Source of the DNA: Dinochytrium kinnereticum
Lineage: Eukaryota > Chytridiomycota > Chytridiomycetes > Chytridiales > Chytridiaceae
Direction of reading: 5' to 3'
NCBI GenBank assembly: GCA_027604005.1
Contig: JADGJT010000049.1
Location: 24,640-88,639, forward strand
DNA length: 64,000 bases
Part shown: positions 50,416 through 63,094 of the stretch, piece by piece
How the letters are laid out: each line of letters starts with the position of its first letter
Numbering within the stretch: the stretch's first letter is position 1
Position numbers and translations under genes: made by a program
The notes under the pieces: model-generated
Database searches by the model: none
The model's input: only the letters and a program-made list of their open reading frames with translations
What the model was told of the DNA's origin: nothing

Positions 50416-53400
50416 TCAAGGCACCTCTGGCATAGCCGTAGCAGTGGACCAAGAAGTCAGTGTCACCGTTTTCGTGGCCGAGGCCTCCGGCACAAACATG
50501 CTCGTCACAATTGCATTTGCAGTCAATGTTGCAGTTCCATTACCAACCACATTCGCTAAGGCGGACGAATTGGCAATCATCGGCGCAAAAGCTTGAGGCA
50601 TTGCATCAATCGACCCGAACATCACATTGTTCCCTGCAAGGCCAAGGTACTCATCAGCACGTTGATTGAAAGCTCCAGGAAGTGGGCCAATATTGAATGG
50701 GCCAAGTTTGATCTCAATGTGGCGTAACACTGCTAGAATAATAGGGAGAAGTTGGCTTGAAATGTCTTCTGGGATGTTGTCGAGAAGCGCAACGAGCCAT
50801 GGTGCTTGGAGGCCGTTTCGGTCGGAGTACCAGACTAGTTTGTACCTGTCCCTCGCAAAGATCAGGTTGAGGATATTGAGGAAGCTCAGGTTGATCTTCA
50901 CGACAATGGGGACCAGGTTGCCCATAGGAGCGTTGCCACCCTCCAAGTTATTTTTCGTATTGATTTGAAGGTCAACGCTTCCAACTTCTTTCCTTCCATC
51001 GAAGACACGGGCTCCCATACTTCCAAGCTCAACGTGGAGAGGACCGGGATTGGCAAAGAAGATATTGATCCTAAGTCCCAATCCTTGAGTAAACGGATTC
51101 ATAAGCTTGGGTTGAACGATGAGGGGTTTGTAGAAGAACAAATCAGGAGCAACAACCGTCACGCGGTTGAACACGGTAAAGACCTTAGAGTTGGGGTCGT
51201 AAGGGCTTCCAGACGTGAACGTTGCATGACCGAGCAAAACACCGAGAAGGTACGGTTTCCATTGAATGAATCGGGGTAAGATAGAGGCGAATGCGGGTTC
51301 AGCGTCCTTCGCATTGACTACAACGTCCAGCTCAAATGAAAACACCTCGTTAGGGGCAAAGTAAATGTTCTTGAAGTAAACATCAACAATATATGCCTCG
51401 ATGTTCTGTCTCCCTTGTGGAGCCCACATCACCCTCGCCGTGCCTCCGGCACCGCTGAGCGACCTAAACGGAATATCCCTAGGGAGCTTTGTACCGGTAA
51501 TCATACAGTGCACACCTTGCTCAGTTAACGTCGTCTGAATGTCCGTTAACTCCAAAGTCTGACCAGGCGTCTGAACGTAGTTGTTCACGGAATCGATCAA
51601 CCTCTTCAAATCAAACTTGATGGGCGTAGCATCCACAAACGTGAATGCAGACTCTTTGGATGCGCCAAAACGGAGCTTATTGAACGTCACAACAGGGAAA
51701 CTTTGCTGTACTCTACGGAATAGCACGTTGGATGCAGCATCAGCGGCTTTTTGAACAGTGTCGTCGTCTCGCGGCCATTCGAGAGTAGCGTTAGCAACGA
51801 CTCTGCCGTTATCAAACTTGACATTATTAGCAGTCAACAGCGCGAGAGGTTTTCCGTCCAAGGTCGCCTCAAGGTAAAGGTAAGGGATGTTGGCAATGAT
51901 GTTAGGGAGAGGGCTTTTCACCCTGCTCACAACTCCAACTGCCATCGTCTTCTCATCAAGAATGCCAAGAGTTATGTCATCCAGCTGTAGGTTTCCAAGC
52001 ATGTCCGAGAAAAGGCCGTTACCAGGGTCCGTTATGCGGGAGATGAATAACTCGCCAACCAATTGTGAGAAAGTATCGATCAATCCGCCATTCGGGCTCT
52101 GGCCAAGAACGACGCCAGAGGCTGAAAGGAGCCCATCAACTCTCTTGTTATCCTGCATTTGTCCTACAACGACTGTGATGGCATTCTTGAGGCCAGCTGA
52201 TTCAAAGAACCTAAACTCGACAACTAAGTTCGTTCGAAGGTCATCTCCCTCCCTCGCAAGGTCCAAGTCCAAAATCGAGAACTTAATGAAATCCTGATCA
52301 AGCATCTTGAGATTAAAGAAGAAGTACGGAAACTTCACCCTTAAGTTGAACGGAATGCGCTTCAGCAACGCCTTACAGTCCACTCTAACCACTCCCGCAT
52401 TTGAGAGGTCAAGTGTAGCACCCTTAATGTCAATCCTGTCCAGTACAGCTTTGCTATCATTAAAATCACCAACACCATTCGGGAACCCAAGCTGCTGCAT
52501 AATGAAGTTCACCGTCTCGAGACTCAATACGGAAGCACTAGAAAGCCCAATTCGAGCTTTACTAAACGCTCTTATGTAGTCCGTGCTGCTATGGCCAAGC
52601 TTAAAGGAGGCCAGGGCAATCTTTTCTGTCGTTTTGCCCCAACCAAGTCGGTACAGATTCTCGGAGAAGCTTTTGACGGCACCTTGAATCGACGGGGAGG
52701 AGGGGAAGCCCAGGTTGATGTCCATTTCGGTGGTCTGGTTACCCTTTGCCAATATAAAAGGTTTGTTGAAGTTGATGTCCGCCACATTAGTGTAGTCAAG
52801 GCCGAGGGAGGTGCTAAGGTATGGAAGCTCCACAGTGAATGGCATTGAGTTCCTGTTCGCATATAGTGTGTTCTTCGTTAAGAAAAATAAACAAGTCAAA
52901 AAGTAGACAACATACCCGAACTTAACACCTAAGCTAGCCCTCATAGTCTGCGCCTCAGGCAAACTAACATCAATACCTTCAAGACCAAACCCAAATTCCT
53001 TCAATAAACCAAGAATATCAATCGACCTCGAAACATTTCCGAAAAGCCCACTGGCAAGTCTGTCCAAGCTGACGGGAATAGCAGCCTTACTGAATGCCCC
53101 AATAACATCCGACTGAGAGGCCCCAAGTCTCAAACCAGTGAACACTAGATTTCCAGGGAACTTATCATTTTCAAAGAATGCATCCGCAACCGCCGCAATC
53201 TTGTTCGCCAGCGGATCTGAATCCATAACACCGATGCGAGCATCTAACTTCAAATCCGATTGACCCTTCCCTGCAACGTTAATCCCCGTCACAGACGTGT
53301 CAAAAGCGTAGGTATCGTCAAATCCTAGCCCGATTCCAACAAAAGGAACCTTGGCCTGAATCGATAGCGGAAAGTCTAGGCCTCCTGCAATTCCGGCTCG

Positions 53401-56400
53401 AATCACCGAAGATGGGTCGAAAGCTACCCTACAGTCGTTTAGGGTCACACCAAGGTCTTTACCGAGGTTCAACCGAATACCACCATTAGGAGTCTTACTG
53501 AACACGTTTCCACCCAGACCCGACAGGATAGATGTGAGGCCACTATCCAAGAACTTTGCGATCGGACCAAGAATTGAGTCAACGGGAAGCGCAACATTGA
53601 CCTTGGAGAACACAGTGATGGCGTCATTTGAAGATGACCCCATAAGGATCTTTCCAGCGTTTAAGGTAGCAGACGACTTCCCTGGTCCACCGACAGTGGT
53701 ATAGGCTGAAGCCATAGTCGCAATCTTGTTGGCAATGCTCTCCCCTGACGCAATGAATATATCCGCAGCTGAAACGTTTAAGGCCCCACCAGTTCGCAGA
53801 CCAAGCCCATTCAACGAGGCGTCGACAAATCCGACGCCGTCTAGGTTGATGTCTTTGACCGCAATGTTTCCAATGTTAACTGAGAGTGGGAATGGAAGCC
53901 TGAAATCAGCAAGGGCCGATGCTCCGAGTATGATATGACCGCCAGACTGAACGTCTACGGACGCCTGAGTCAGACCGATACCACCTGCGCCGTTTGGCTG
54001 GTTGAGGGTATTTTCCATTAATGTTCGGACTGACGTAGGAAGGTCGATAGGGCCGCCAAGGATTGTTTGGATGAGAGTTGCGATTGAGAGGGGAAGACGA
54101 GCTTTAGCGAAAGACTGTACTTTGTCCGAATCCGATACACCGAAGGAGAGTGAGCGCAGGTCAATTGAGGTGCTTGGGGAGTTTGACAGTACATCTGTCA
54201 CGAGGGACGCCATCTGCAAAAAATAGAGGGAGAAAAGCGGGTTAGAAATCAGTTGAGGTCAGAAACATGTAGGATTACACACCGCATCCTGGGCCTCTGA
54301 AGCCTCCGAGAATGATACATCAGTAAGAAGGTTCAAAGCCTGAGCGCGTCCAACTCCAGGTCCGCCGATATTTAAGTTGCTGATGCCTGCCATGGCCAAT
54401 CCAACACCTTGAGCTCCAACACCAGCACCAACATAGTCCATCTTCAACGAGAGATCAAACGGAAGCTGAAGACCAACCCTGGCAGCCAATCCAAGAAGTT
54501 TCCCGGGCTTTGTGGCCAAGTCGACACTGGCAATAGAAAGCTTTAGAGTATCCGTGACGACCTTGCCTAGATCCAGGGTGCCTTCTAGTTTGATTACGGA
54601 TGCAAGAGGAATGGAGACGGAGATCTTTTCAAGAGCTCGGATGGTGTCCGAAGGGTTGACACCAATCTTGAGTCCTTGAACCCCGAATGCCGAATCGCCA
54701 AAGGTTCCCTGCTTGAACACCGAGTCGCATAGCACAGCAACAGCAGTCTGAGTGACATCGCTGTTCGAAAACGCGGCATTCCCGTTCAAAATTAACGGGT
54801 GATTGTTCATCAAGCTCAAGCCCGAAGGTGTCGAAAAGGTCACAAACGGCGCATTTGAGACTGTCACACCAGTGCTAAGGTAGCCAAGGCTCACCGTAAG
54901 GTCCAACGGGAGTTTAAGGTTAGCTTGAGCGGTCAAACCCATCGATGAGGAAGGTAGGGTTGACACTGAGGCAGAGGTTAGGGAGAGGTCGAGTTGCTTT
55001 GAAAGATCTTCGAACGAGGCTGGGAATTTGATCGGGATGAATTTTTGAAGGAGGGCTGATAGGTCAAGAGGGACCTTTACTTTCGAGAAGGATCGAATGA
55101 CATCTGACCGGGAAGCCCCGATAAGAAGTTGGCCAATTTGGACGCTGGTTTTTGAGCCAGCGAATATGCCCGAAACCATGGAAGCCACCTGAAAAAGAAG
55201 AAAAAAAAAGGTGGGAGGGAGAACGGTCAGCTTCTTGTCAACCAGAAGACTTTTATAAAAGAAGGATAAAACACTCACAGCATCCTGGGCCTCATTCGTC
55301 TCCGAGAACTTCATATCCGTATTCAAATCCAACCGCGTTGTCTGTCCATCCCTTCCATCTGCCCTCAAGTTGTCAATCACAAACGCCGCAACATCCACAC
55401 CACCAGAACCAAACCCAGCCCCAACACTTCCAAGTCTCAGTGAAACCGGGAAAGGCAACTTAAACGAGGCCGCAGCGTCCAACCCAAGTACCTGAGCTGG
55501 GCGAGTCGATACCCCAATAGCCGCAAGCGCAAGCTGCATGTCCTCTAAGAGGATTGAGCCGAGGTTCGGAGGCGCTTCACCTGATAACGAGATGACGTCC
55601 CGAAGTGGAACGGTGACGGATATCTTTCTGAACGCTCTGATGGTGTCGTCGCGAGAGACACCAATACGAATACCACCGAGCCCGACGCTGTGATCCCCAA
55701 ATGTGTTTTTGGTGAACACATCATCTGCGAGTGATGCAACGGAATTTTGAATGTCATCGGCGTTGGAAAAGGCGAGCCTCGAATCCAGTATCAACGGGCC
55801 AGAAGGAAGAATGTTCAAACCAGCCGTTGTAGAGAATTCCAAGAATTTTGACCCCGAGAGGGCAACATCAGCGTCCAAAGCACCTATCCTCACCGTCAGT
55901 GAGAAAGGCAGTTTAAGGTCAACCGAAGTTGCAAGGGTCATTGATGAAGACGGCGAGGTTTCAAGCGCAGCAGAGCCGATCTTGATGCCAAGCTCATTCG
56001 TGATCGAGTTGAAAGTTGCAGGGAATTTCAGGGGAATAAGCTTTGAGATAACAAGGCCAATATCGATTGGGAGACGAATTTTGGAGAAGGTTAAGATTGA
56101 AGTCGAGGCGGAAGAGCCGAGACGGAGCGTATCAACATAAAGGATTGAGCTTTGACCTCCCGAGAAGACGCTTGAGGCAAGAGTTGCGACCTGACAATGA
56201 CGTAAAGTGAGCAACGAGAAAACAGTAAAAAAAAAAAAACAGCAAGCGAAAACCCAGAAAACCAGGAGTGATAAAACTTACAGCATCCTGAGTCGCCTCC
56301 GATTCACCGAACATAATGTCAGTAGAGACGTCCATCGCAAGCCTAGCATCGCCGCCGCCACCCCTCGCATTAACACCCCTCTCCAACGCAAAATCAGCCA

Positions 56401-59400
56401 CAGGAATACCAGACTCCAACGATCCGCCCGAGATCCCAGCTCCGATATGTCCAATATTCAGCTCAACAGGGAACCCAAGCGCAACCGAAACACCCACATC
56501 AGCACCCAGAATCTGACCAGGCTTTGCCGCAACTGCTACAGCTCCAAGTTGTCCTTTCAGCGTCTCAAAGATCACTGACGAGAGGGAAATTCCAGAACCC
56601 CCCTCTAATGTCACCAACGAGCTGACAGCAACCTCTAGTCGAACCTTGGAAAGGGTTCCAATGATCTCTGAAGAGGTAGTTCCTAATGCTAGTCTTCCAA
56701 CGCCAGCGACGTAAGATCCAACACTGTTTCGGTTCAACACCGAGTTGGCGAGCCCCCCCATAGCCTCTTGCGCTGCATCCGAGTTCGAGAACCCAACAAG
56801 AAGGTTGTCCAGTTGAATCACGGCATCACTCTCCCCAGCCGGTTTCGTAAACCTCAAACCATTCGAAAAGGTCGTCGAGAAAACAGATACACCACTCACG
56901 GTCACATCCAAGTTCAGGTACCCAAGCTCAACGTCCACCGCGAATGGAAGCGCAATACCAGCAGACGCAGAGACCGACAAGGCTGTCGGGGCGTCCAATG
57001 ACATCGATGATCGGGAGACGGTACGGACCGCAGCAGATCGAATGTCAAGGTTCAGAGCGTCGACCAAAGCTGACGGTGTCGCAGGGAAGGTCACCGGGAG
57101 GATTGGCTTGATGATCCCTCCAATACCTGATCCAGTGATGGTAGATGTAATCGGTGACAGGTCGATAACGGCCTTGGATAAGAGGTCGTTGAAATTCGGC
57201 GTGCCGGCATCACCAAAGACGAGGTTAGTTATGCTGATAGGAGTCTTGATATTTCCGCCAGAAGTGACCTCGGCCACAAGCTCAGAGAGCGCGTCAGCTG
57301 CTTGCTCCGCCGTCGCATCGTTGAATGAAAGGACAATTGTTGCAGTGAATTCATCTCGTCCAGCTTTTAGCACCGTCTCACGGAACCTCGCAGACATGGC
57401 AGGAATGTTCTTAAGCGACACATCCGCACCACCCATCGGTAGAATAACAGTCACGTTCGATGGATTCCTGATCATCCCAACAATGCTAACGACGATCGCC
57501 TTTGGGCTGACAGTTTTAAGCGATACCGTCGTGACACTCAAGCCCATCGCCGCGATCGACTGCTCCGTCGGGAATAACTGGGATAGCCCAACAAGACCCT
57601 CCCCAACCTTCCCAAAGTTCACAGCCTCCTTCTTTCCCAACAAAAACGCATTCAAAACATCAGAACCAATAACCATTGTCACATCTTCCAGCTGGTTGAT
57701 TCGAGATGAAGCAACGGCGTTTGGGACCGGAGGGATTGATACTCCGGAAATAATAAAGGAGGAGTTGAGACCTTGCGGTGTTTCCGTAAAGGCAGAGGTA
57801 AAAATGCCTTCCAGGAGTTTTGCGGTGGAGTCAGTTGCACCGGTTGATGAGCCGGTCCGGGAGAGGAGAGCATTCAGGAGGAGGGTAAAGGGAGTTGACG
57901 GGGTAGAGGGGATTGAGAGGGGTCCGAGGGTGATTTTAGATAGCGGACGCGTGGGGGTATCGATATTGATATTCTATAATGATTGATGCCAATTAAAATG
58001 CGAATGGAGATGAAAAGAGTGAACGAAGCAAAAAAAAAAAGGGCACAAGCGAAAGTAGCTCAAAAATGAAGAGGTAAAGGAACTTACCATCTCAACACCA
58101 CCTAACTCAACCCCCAAACCAATACCCCGACCCCACCCTCCTCCAACACGAACACCAACATTCCCACCTCCACTCCCCTCAACAACCTCTAACCCAACCT
58201 CCCTAATCTCCACCAACGCTGACCTCTCCCCGACAATAGTCTGAACAACAGCATCCACAGCCCTCCCAACAACCTTGCGGACCTGAACAGTCGAAATCTG
58301 AATCACAAGATCCCTGAACGTGATGATCGGCGTGTCCGACGACGACACGCCACCTGGCGGTGAGCCACCCATCACTAGACCTGTGATACCCAGGTAAGTT
58401 TCTGGAACTGAGCTGGTGGGGGTAGAGGTCACGTTGAGTAATGCGATCGGGTAGGATGGAGAGAGCAAAGCGTTGACAAGAGAAGTAAAGGCTCGCGTCA
58501 GTTCCGGTGATTTAGGAGCCAACGTGGCCGTAACATTCAAGTCGGTCGATTCGCCACTAGTGGTAGCATTACCCCCAACAGCAATCAAACTCAACCCTAC
58601 AGGCATAACCACTTCCGCTACAGTCTGCCCAGCAATCCTCCCAACCTCCTTCAACGTCAACGATGATGTCGAAAAGTCAAGCGCGGGAGTGATGGCCCTG
58701 AGCGATAAATATCCAACGTCAACCTCGACGCGAGCAATTTGGGGAATAGAGACCAGAGGCTCGATGCCGAGCTTGCCGGTTAAATCAAATCCGGGGGCGG
58801 AGGGCATTTGAGCGATTGACAGGTCTGACAGTTTAATTGGGAAAGGTGAGGCAGTGGCGGTAGCTGATGTGGCGTTGGAGGGTCTGGCAGGGGTGATCAT
58901 AGCGTCCAAGATGGCTCCAACATCAATGGGTGGAAGAGCAATATTGAGAGTAAGCTTGCTCAATGCCTTCTCAGCCCACTTGTAGGTGAACCCAGTGGCC
59001 GGATCAAACGCTCTCAAAGATCCAATCCGAACCGTCGAAGGGTCACCCGAGACAGACAACGCCGGGTTCAAAGCCCCAGCAAGGGATTTGGCAGCTCGTT
59101 CACTGTTCTCAGGTCTCACGTTGGCCGTCACAAAGATCCTGATATCCTTCTCATCAGAGGTGACACGCAAATTCCCAATATCAGCCTCAATGGCATCAAA
59201 CTCATCCGCTGGGTTCCCAACGGACGCTCCAAATCCAAAGTTCACCGGTACCTCCTTTGGAAGCGGAAGGAATTTCGGAATTGGAAGCGAAACGGGAGCG
59301 ATGATTGATGAGTTTCGGATTTGAGCTGAGAGCGATGCTGAGCCGATCAGTTTGGCGATGCCGGCCCCGTTTGAGAAGGGGGAGAGAAGGCTTCGGAGGT

Positions 59401-61413
59401 CTTGGAGGTTGATGGCTTCGACTACATCTTTCAGAGGAAGACGGAGGATCAATTCTTTGGAGATCTTTGAGAGCCATGAGCCTGGCGCGTTGACAACCTC
59501 GGCTTTGGAGGATTTGATTGGGACTTCGGGGAGGACGCGGATGGGACCGATACAACCCATTGTGATGTTTGGTGGGATCGATGGGTCGGCGAACAAAAGT
59601 TCTGTGAGCGTCTTGTTCAATGCCGCACCGATAGCCTCGCCAGAGCTTGTGACAAGCGGATCCATAAAGTCTACCCAAATATCCATCGAGAGGGTATTCA
59701 AACCCCTTTGCATTCCAAGACCTTTAAGACCCACACGGGCAATGGTGGTCTCATCCAAGGCAATGCCGAGATCCACGGGAGGAAGAGGAAGGGACATGAT
59801 GGAGGGGTTTTCAAACGTCACTGTCGTGGTAAGGAGGATTCCGAGGTCCGTCATCGTCATGGAGAGAGACTCGATAGCGATGAGGGGGAAGATGGAAGTG
59901 GCGTTTGGGAAGAAGGTCCAGAGCTGGTTCATCTTGTATTGAGAGAGGATGATCGAGTCTGTTTTGATGGAGTTTTGTGGTCAGCGTATCTCCCACGACG
60001 AGGGGAAAATGAAATCGATCGGAAAATCAAGAATTAGGGACTCACTTAGATTCTTTGCTTTGATAAAGGAAGGCAACCCGGCAACGACGTCTCTGAAATC
60101 AGACTTTACTGTCCCAATGTCAAAAGGCTTCTCAACTGGTAGCCCCCTGTAAAACGTAATCCCAAACACCGTAATAGTAAGCCCCGTCTTGGCCACAACC
60201 TTAAGCCCCGAGAGTCCACCAGGTGCCGACATTCTTCCAACGAGTTTCGACATCCCATCCGTGTCAGAGAAAGCCACGGAGGAGTTGAAGTCCAGTCTTA
60301 AGGGTTCCGAGACCTTAAAGTTTAGACCAGGTACCTGGACCGTCATCATTACAATGTCGGTTGAGGGAGCAGAACGGTTTAAAGGGGGGAGTGTGGCTTG
60401 GAGTTGGAGATCCATAGGGCCAGTGGTGACGGAGATGGGCAACGGAAAAAATGCGGGGAGATTTGTCTTGAAGTAGAATGAGACACCGTCCGTGGTGAAG
60501 GCTGTGACGTCCAAGCTAATGGCCGTTTGAATTATAAATGTGGGTAAAAGAAGGGAGCATATACCGTTAGCGGACGTTGGAGTAAATAGAAGTGCAGATG
60601 AAGGGCTAATACAACAGAAACCGAGAAAACAAAGTGAATGTGAGGTCATCGTTTAAGGAAACCTAGCAGAGGCACCTCGAATCCGTAGCCAGCAAGAGAA
60701 AAGTCTCCCTTTGCTCGGCATACTTTTCTCGAATAACACTTCACCCTCTACTATAATCACCAGATACAGACCCTTCGAGGTCTGAAAATGCCCCTGAACA
60801 ATACCCCTCTCTTTGCTCGCTGCACAAAAACTCACCGTTCAACCTGCAGCGAGTCGCCATCAAAGCTGGTCACCTTATCCCTGATAATCTTGGGCACCAC
60901 CACCAAAAGCATCACGGGCACCATGATAGCTGAGATGACGATTGAAATCATAACAAGATGCAGACACATAAACATTGGCCTTGACAGTCTTCCACCGCAG
61001 AACCGAGGCTTCTTTGAAGGCGGACGGTGATTCAAGTCCACTGTACGGTAGTCATAGACGGGGGTGTACCAGGATCGAATTCGTGAGAAGGTGGATTCCT
61101 TGCGGTAAACAAGGAGACGGTCACCGCCTGTCGAGGCACTGACTCCGAAGCCAAGGTATCGGGATGAGCTTGGGACAATAGTGTACTGAGCAACCTCTGG
61201 CCGGCTGTAGTAATCGTCAAATTCATCATCCTCATCCTCATCCTCATCGTCCTCATCCTCATCCTCGTAATCATCCTCCTCATCGTCGTCCTGCTCCCTT
61301 TGATGTCCAGTCATGTCCGCCCTGCTGCTGGATGTGCGGGTGGCAGGTGTATGTGACGAATGGGTGTGGCCGTCAGCAGGCCGTCTAGGCGTCTCCACTG
61401 GTGACAGATCCAT
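50416..61413 (-). CDS. Giant single-pass membrane protein with tandem beta-rich repeats (DUF3712/LEA-14-like)
   Basis: The ATG at 61413 (MDLSPVETPRRPADGHTHSS) opens a cytosolic-type N-terminus with a long Asp/Glu run (about residues 40-67). A basic patch (PSKKPRFCGGRLSR) and one hydrophobic segment at about residues 147-174 (MFMCLHLVMISIVISAIMVP) follow. This predicts a type II anchor with everything after it luminal or extracellular. The long remainder, about 3,200 residues to the stop at 50416, repeats a unit of about 150-170 residues. The unit is marked by 'hxhGxSxxDxIxxFSKhxhPh': LRLGSSASTSILTFSKIRLP, IRIGVSRDDTIRAFRKISVT, LLIGASRSDVIRSFSKVKVP, LRLGASQSDVIGAFSKAAIP and others. The arrangement resembles fungal DUF3712 proteins such as vacuolar Tag1, but the length and copy number are extreme. 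The junction just after the membrane segment (60550-60840) is uncertain. No enzyme motif was seen. Confidence 0.8.
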
Positions 61414-61474
61414 GAGAAAGCAAGTGAGTGGTGTGGCCGTCAACAGGCCGTCTAGAGGTCTCCGCCGATGACAG
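61364..61474. repeat. 44-base tandem duplication over the giant gene's start
   Basis: Copies at 61364-61407 and 61431-61474 match at 38 of 44 positions. The inner copy codes LSPVETPRRPADGHT, next to the start codon. The outer copy lies upstream and would read LSSAETSRRPVDGHT, but it is out of frame because the offset is 67 bases. Confidence 0.85.
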
Positions 61475-61639
61475 GAGCAATGTGCGTCTATTGCTTAGGT
61501 CGGCAGCTGCAGTGAGATGTTTTGCGCATCTGTCTCACACCTCCCTTCCTGTGCAGCGTCACACAGCAGTTTTTGAGCCTTCAGCGTCACACAGCGATCG
61601 GTATTGCGTCACACACACACTCGGACATCGCACAATCAG
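61475..61639. other. Short upstream region of the giant gene
   Basis: It contains cacacac/gtcacac-type direct repeats (61553-61620, e.g. 'gcgtcacaca' three times) and is otherwise plain. It would hold the giant gene's 5' leader or promoter, next to the gypsy remnant. Confidence 0.4.
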
Positions 61640-62300
61640 CCCATGCTGCGAATTATTTCATTGGCTGGAGGCGGTGGGCTGATGGCTGTGTCCGAACACG
61701 CTCGCGTGACTGTCCAAGCTGGGCAATCTGCCTCCGCAGATCTCTGTTTGCCTCCGCACTTTTGACAGACGGAAGCTCGAAGAAAAATATCAAGTGAAAG
61801 GCTCCTGGAGCAACGTCCGATAGACGGAGACGAGGCAATCAGGGTGGAAGACGTTGTGGATTTTCCATGAGGTGGGTGGCTGTAATTCGAAGGAAATTCC
61901 GCGTTGTTTGATGACGCGGAAAGGGTCCATAAAGCGGTTACGAAATCTGCTCTCGGCACGCGTACCTTTAAAAATGGGCGGGATTTGGCATTTTCGGTTT
62001 TGAAAAGGACCATATCTCCAACATCAATTGGTGATGTCATGTAGCGACCGTTGGAGAAAGCAGCTTGTTTGTCCTTGGCATCGCGAATGTTGGCCTCTAC
62101 AACTGTGAGAACTGACTGCTGGTACTTGAGAGAGGGCGCGCTCGAGCAGGAAGGCCAATGTCTAGGGAGCGACATGGGATGATGTCTAGTGCCGAGAAAG
62201 AAATGGGTGTGCCCAGTGGTGGACAACTTGTTATAATTGATTCCATATTTTGCAATTCGAAGGCTGTGAAGTTCTCTCTGATCCCTCTCTGCTCAGCAAG
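61640..62300 (-). pseudogene. Decayed Ty3/gypsy retrotransposon, integrase C-terminal end
   Basis: On the minus strand a gypsy-type integrase tail can be read: NYNKLSTTGHTHFFLGTRHH, then ANIRDAKDKQAAFSNGRYMT, the VGDMVLFKTENA segment, and, after a change of frame, NRFMDPFRVIKQRGISFELQ and SWKIHNVFHPDCLV. These match the last part of the integrase (the GPY/F-like region after the core) in order. Frames change at least once near 61970, and a stop follows TLLQEPFT. No catalytic DDE core, reverse transcriptase or LTR is recognisable nearby. It is a dead fragment inserted upstream of the giant gene. Confidence 0.75.
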
Positions 62301-63094
62301 GAATGCGCCAGGTCTCACTTTACTGCTCCAATGACCATTTTAATTCAAATTTCCTCTGCCTCATCCATCCGTGGAGCTTCTTTCATGCCGAACTCCCACT
62401 CCAGAACATCAGGATGGGCCATGTCATCAGTAAACTAACATCAATGTGCTTTGCCAACCAGACTCTCGAAGGAATCATGCCATGAGGAGTAGACCCATAG
62501 CTCATATCTTCTTAGGAGTTTGTTTAGGTCCAGATTGTGGTCTCCCCTAATGCGGCTGCAACCTAAGCACCCTCCGATGACATTCACAACACCATATAGA
62601 AGGTAGATAAAGAAAGCTCAGCTCAATGGCCAGCCTAACCACCGTAGGGCTTTTTTTCAAGGTTCTTTGGGGTGTGGGTAAATCCATTAAACTTTCTCTC
62701 TTTTAAAACAAAATAAATAATGTGAACTAAATAATCAGGCACCTCGACCACATGTGTCGCTTTTTTAGGGTTGCCATGAGTGTGACCGCCCTTCATTCTG
62801 TAAAACTCTCTCTAATCTATGGGGGAAAATATACAAAAATCCCGAGACGGAAAAGAACGGAAAGGGAGCAAACAAAACTAAAATTGGCAAGTAGACTCTA
62901 AAATCGACGCACTTGCAACTTTTCGTGGAGTTTATTGAAAGCTTCACAAGGTAATTGGACTAATAGTGGGCGTGTGAAAAGAGAGTTACGCAAAGCATTG
63001 ACTATCCAGAGATACGCGTCACAGCGTCGGACAAAGCATTGGATGGACGTCCGAGGCCAGAAGAAGTAGGCACTCACTGGTTATCTTCTAACCA
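62301..63094. other. Unrecognised sequence between two element remnants
   Basis: About 800 bases of mixed composition. Short minus-strand frames (62765-62947) show no family. It may contain more decayed element sequence or the target into which the copia element inserted. The string 'caaagcattg' occurs twice near 62991-63041. Confidence 0.35.

Noticed and set aside
57042..57986. 314-codon open frame on the plus strand
   Set aside because: It is antisense to the giant repeat gene, has no domain, and follows the composition of the real frame opposite.
61411..61443. Start of the giant gene at 61443
   Set aside because: The codon there is TTG. The first ATG in the frame is at 61413 and gives MDLSPVETPRR.
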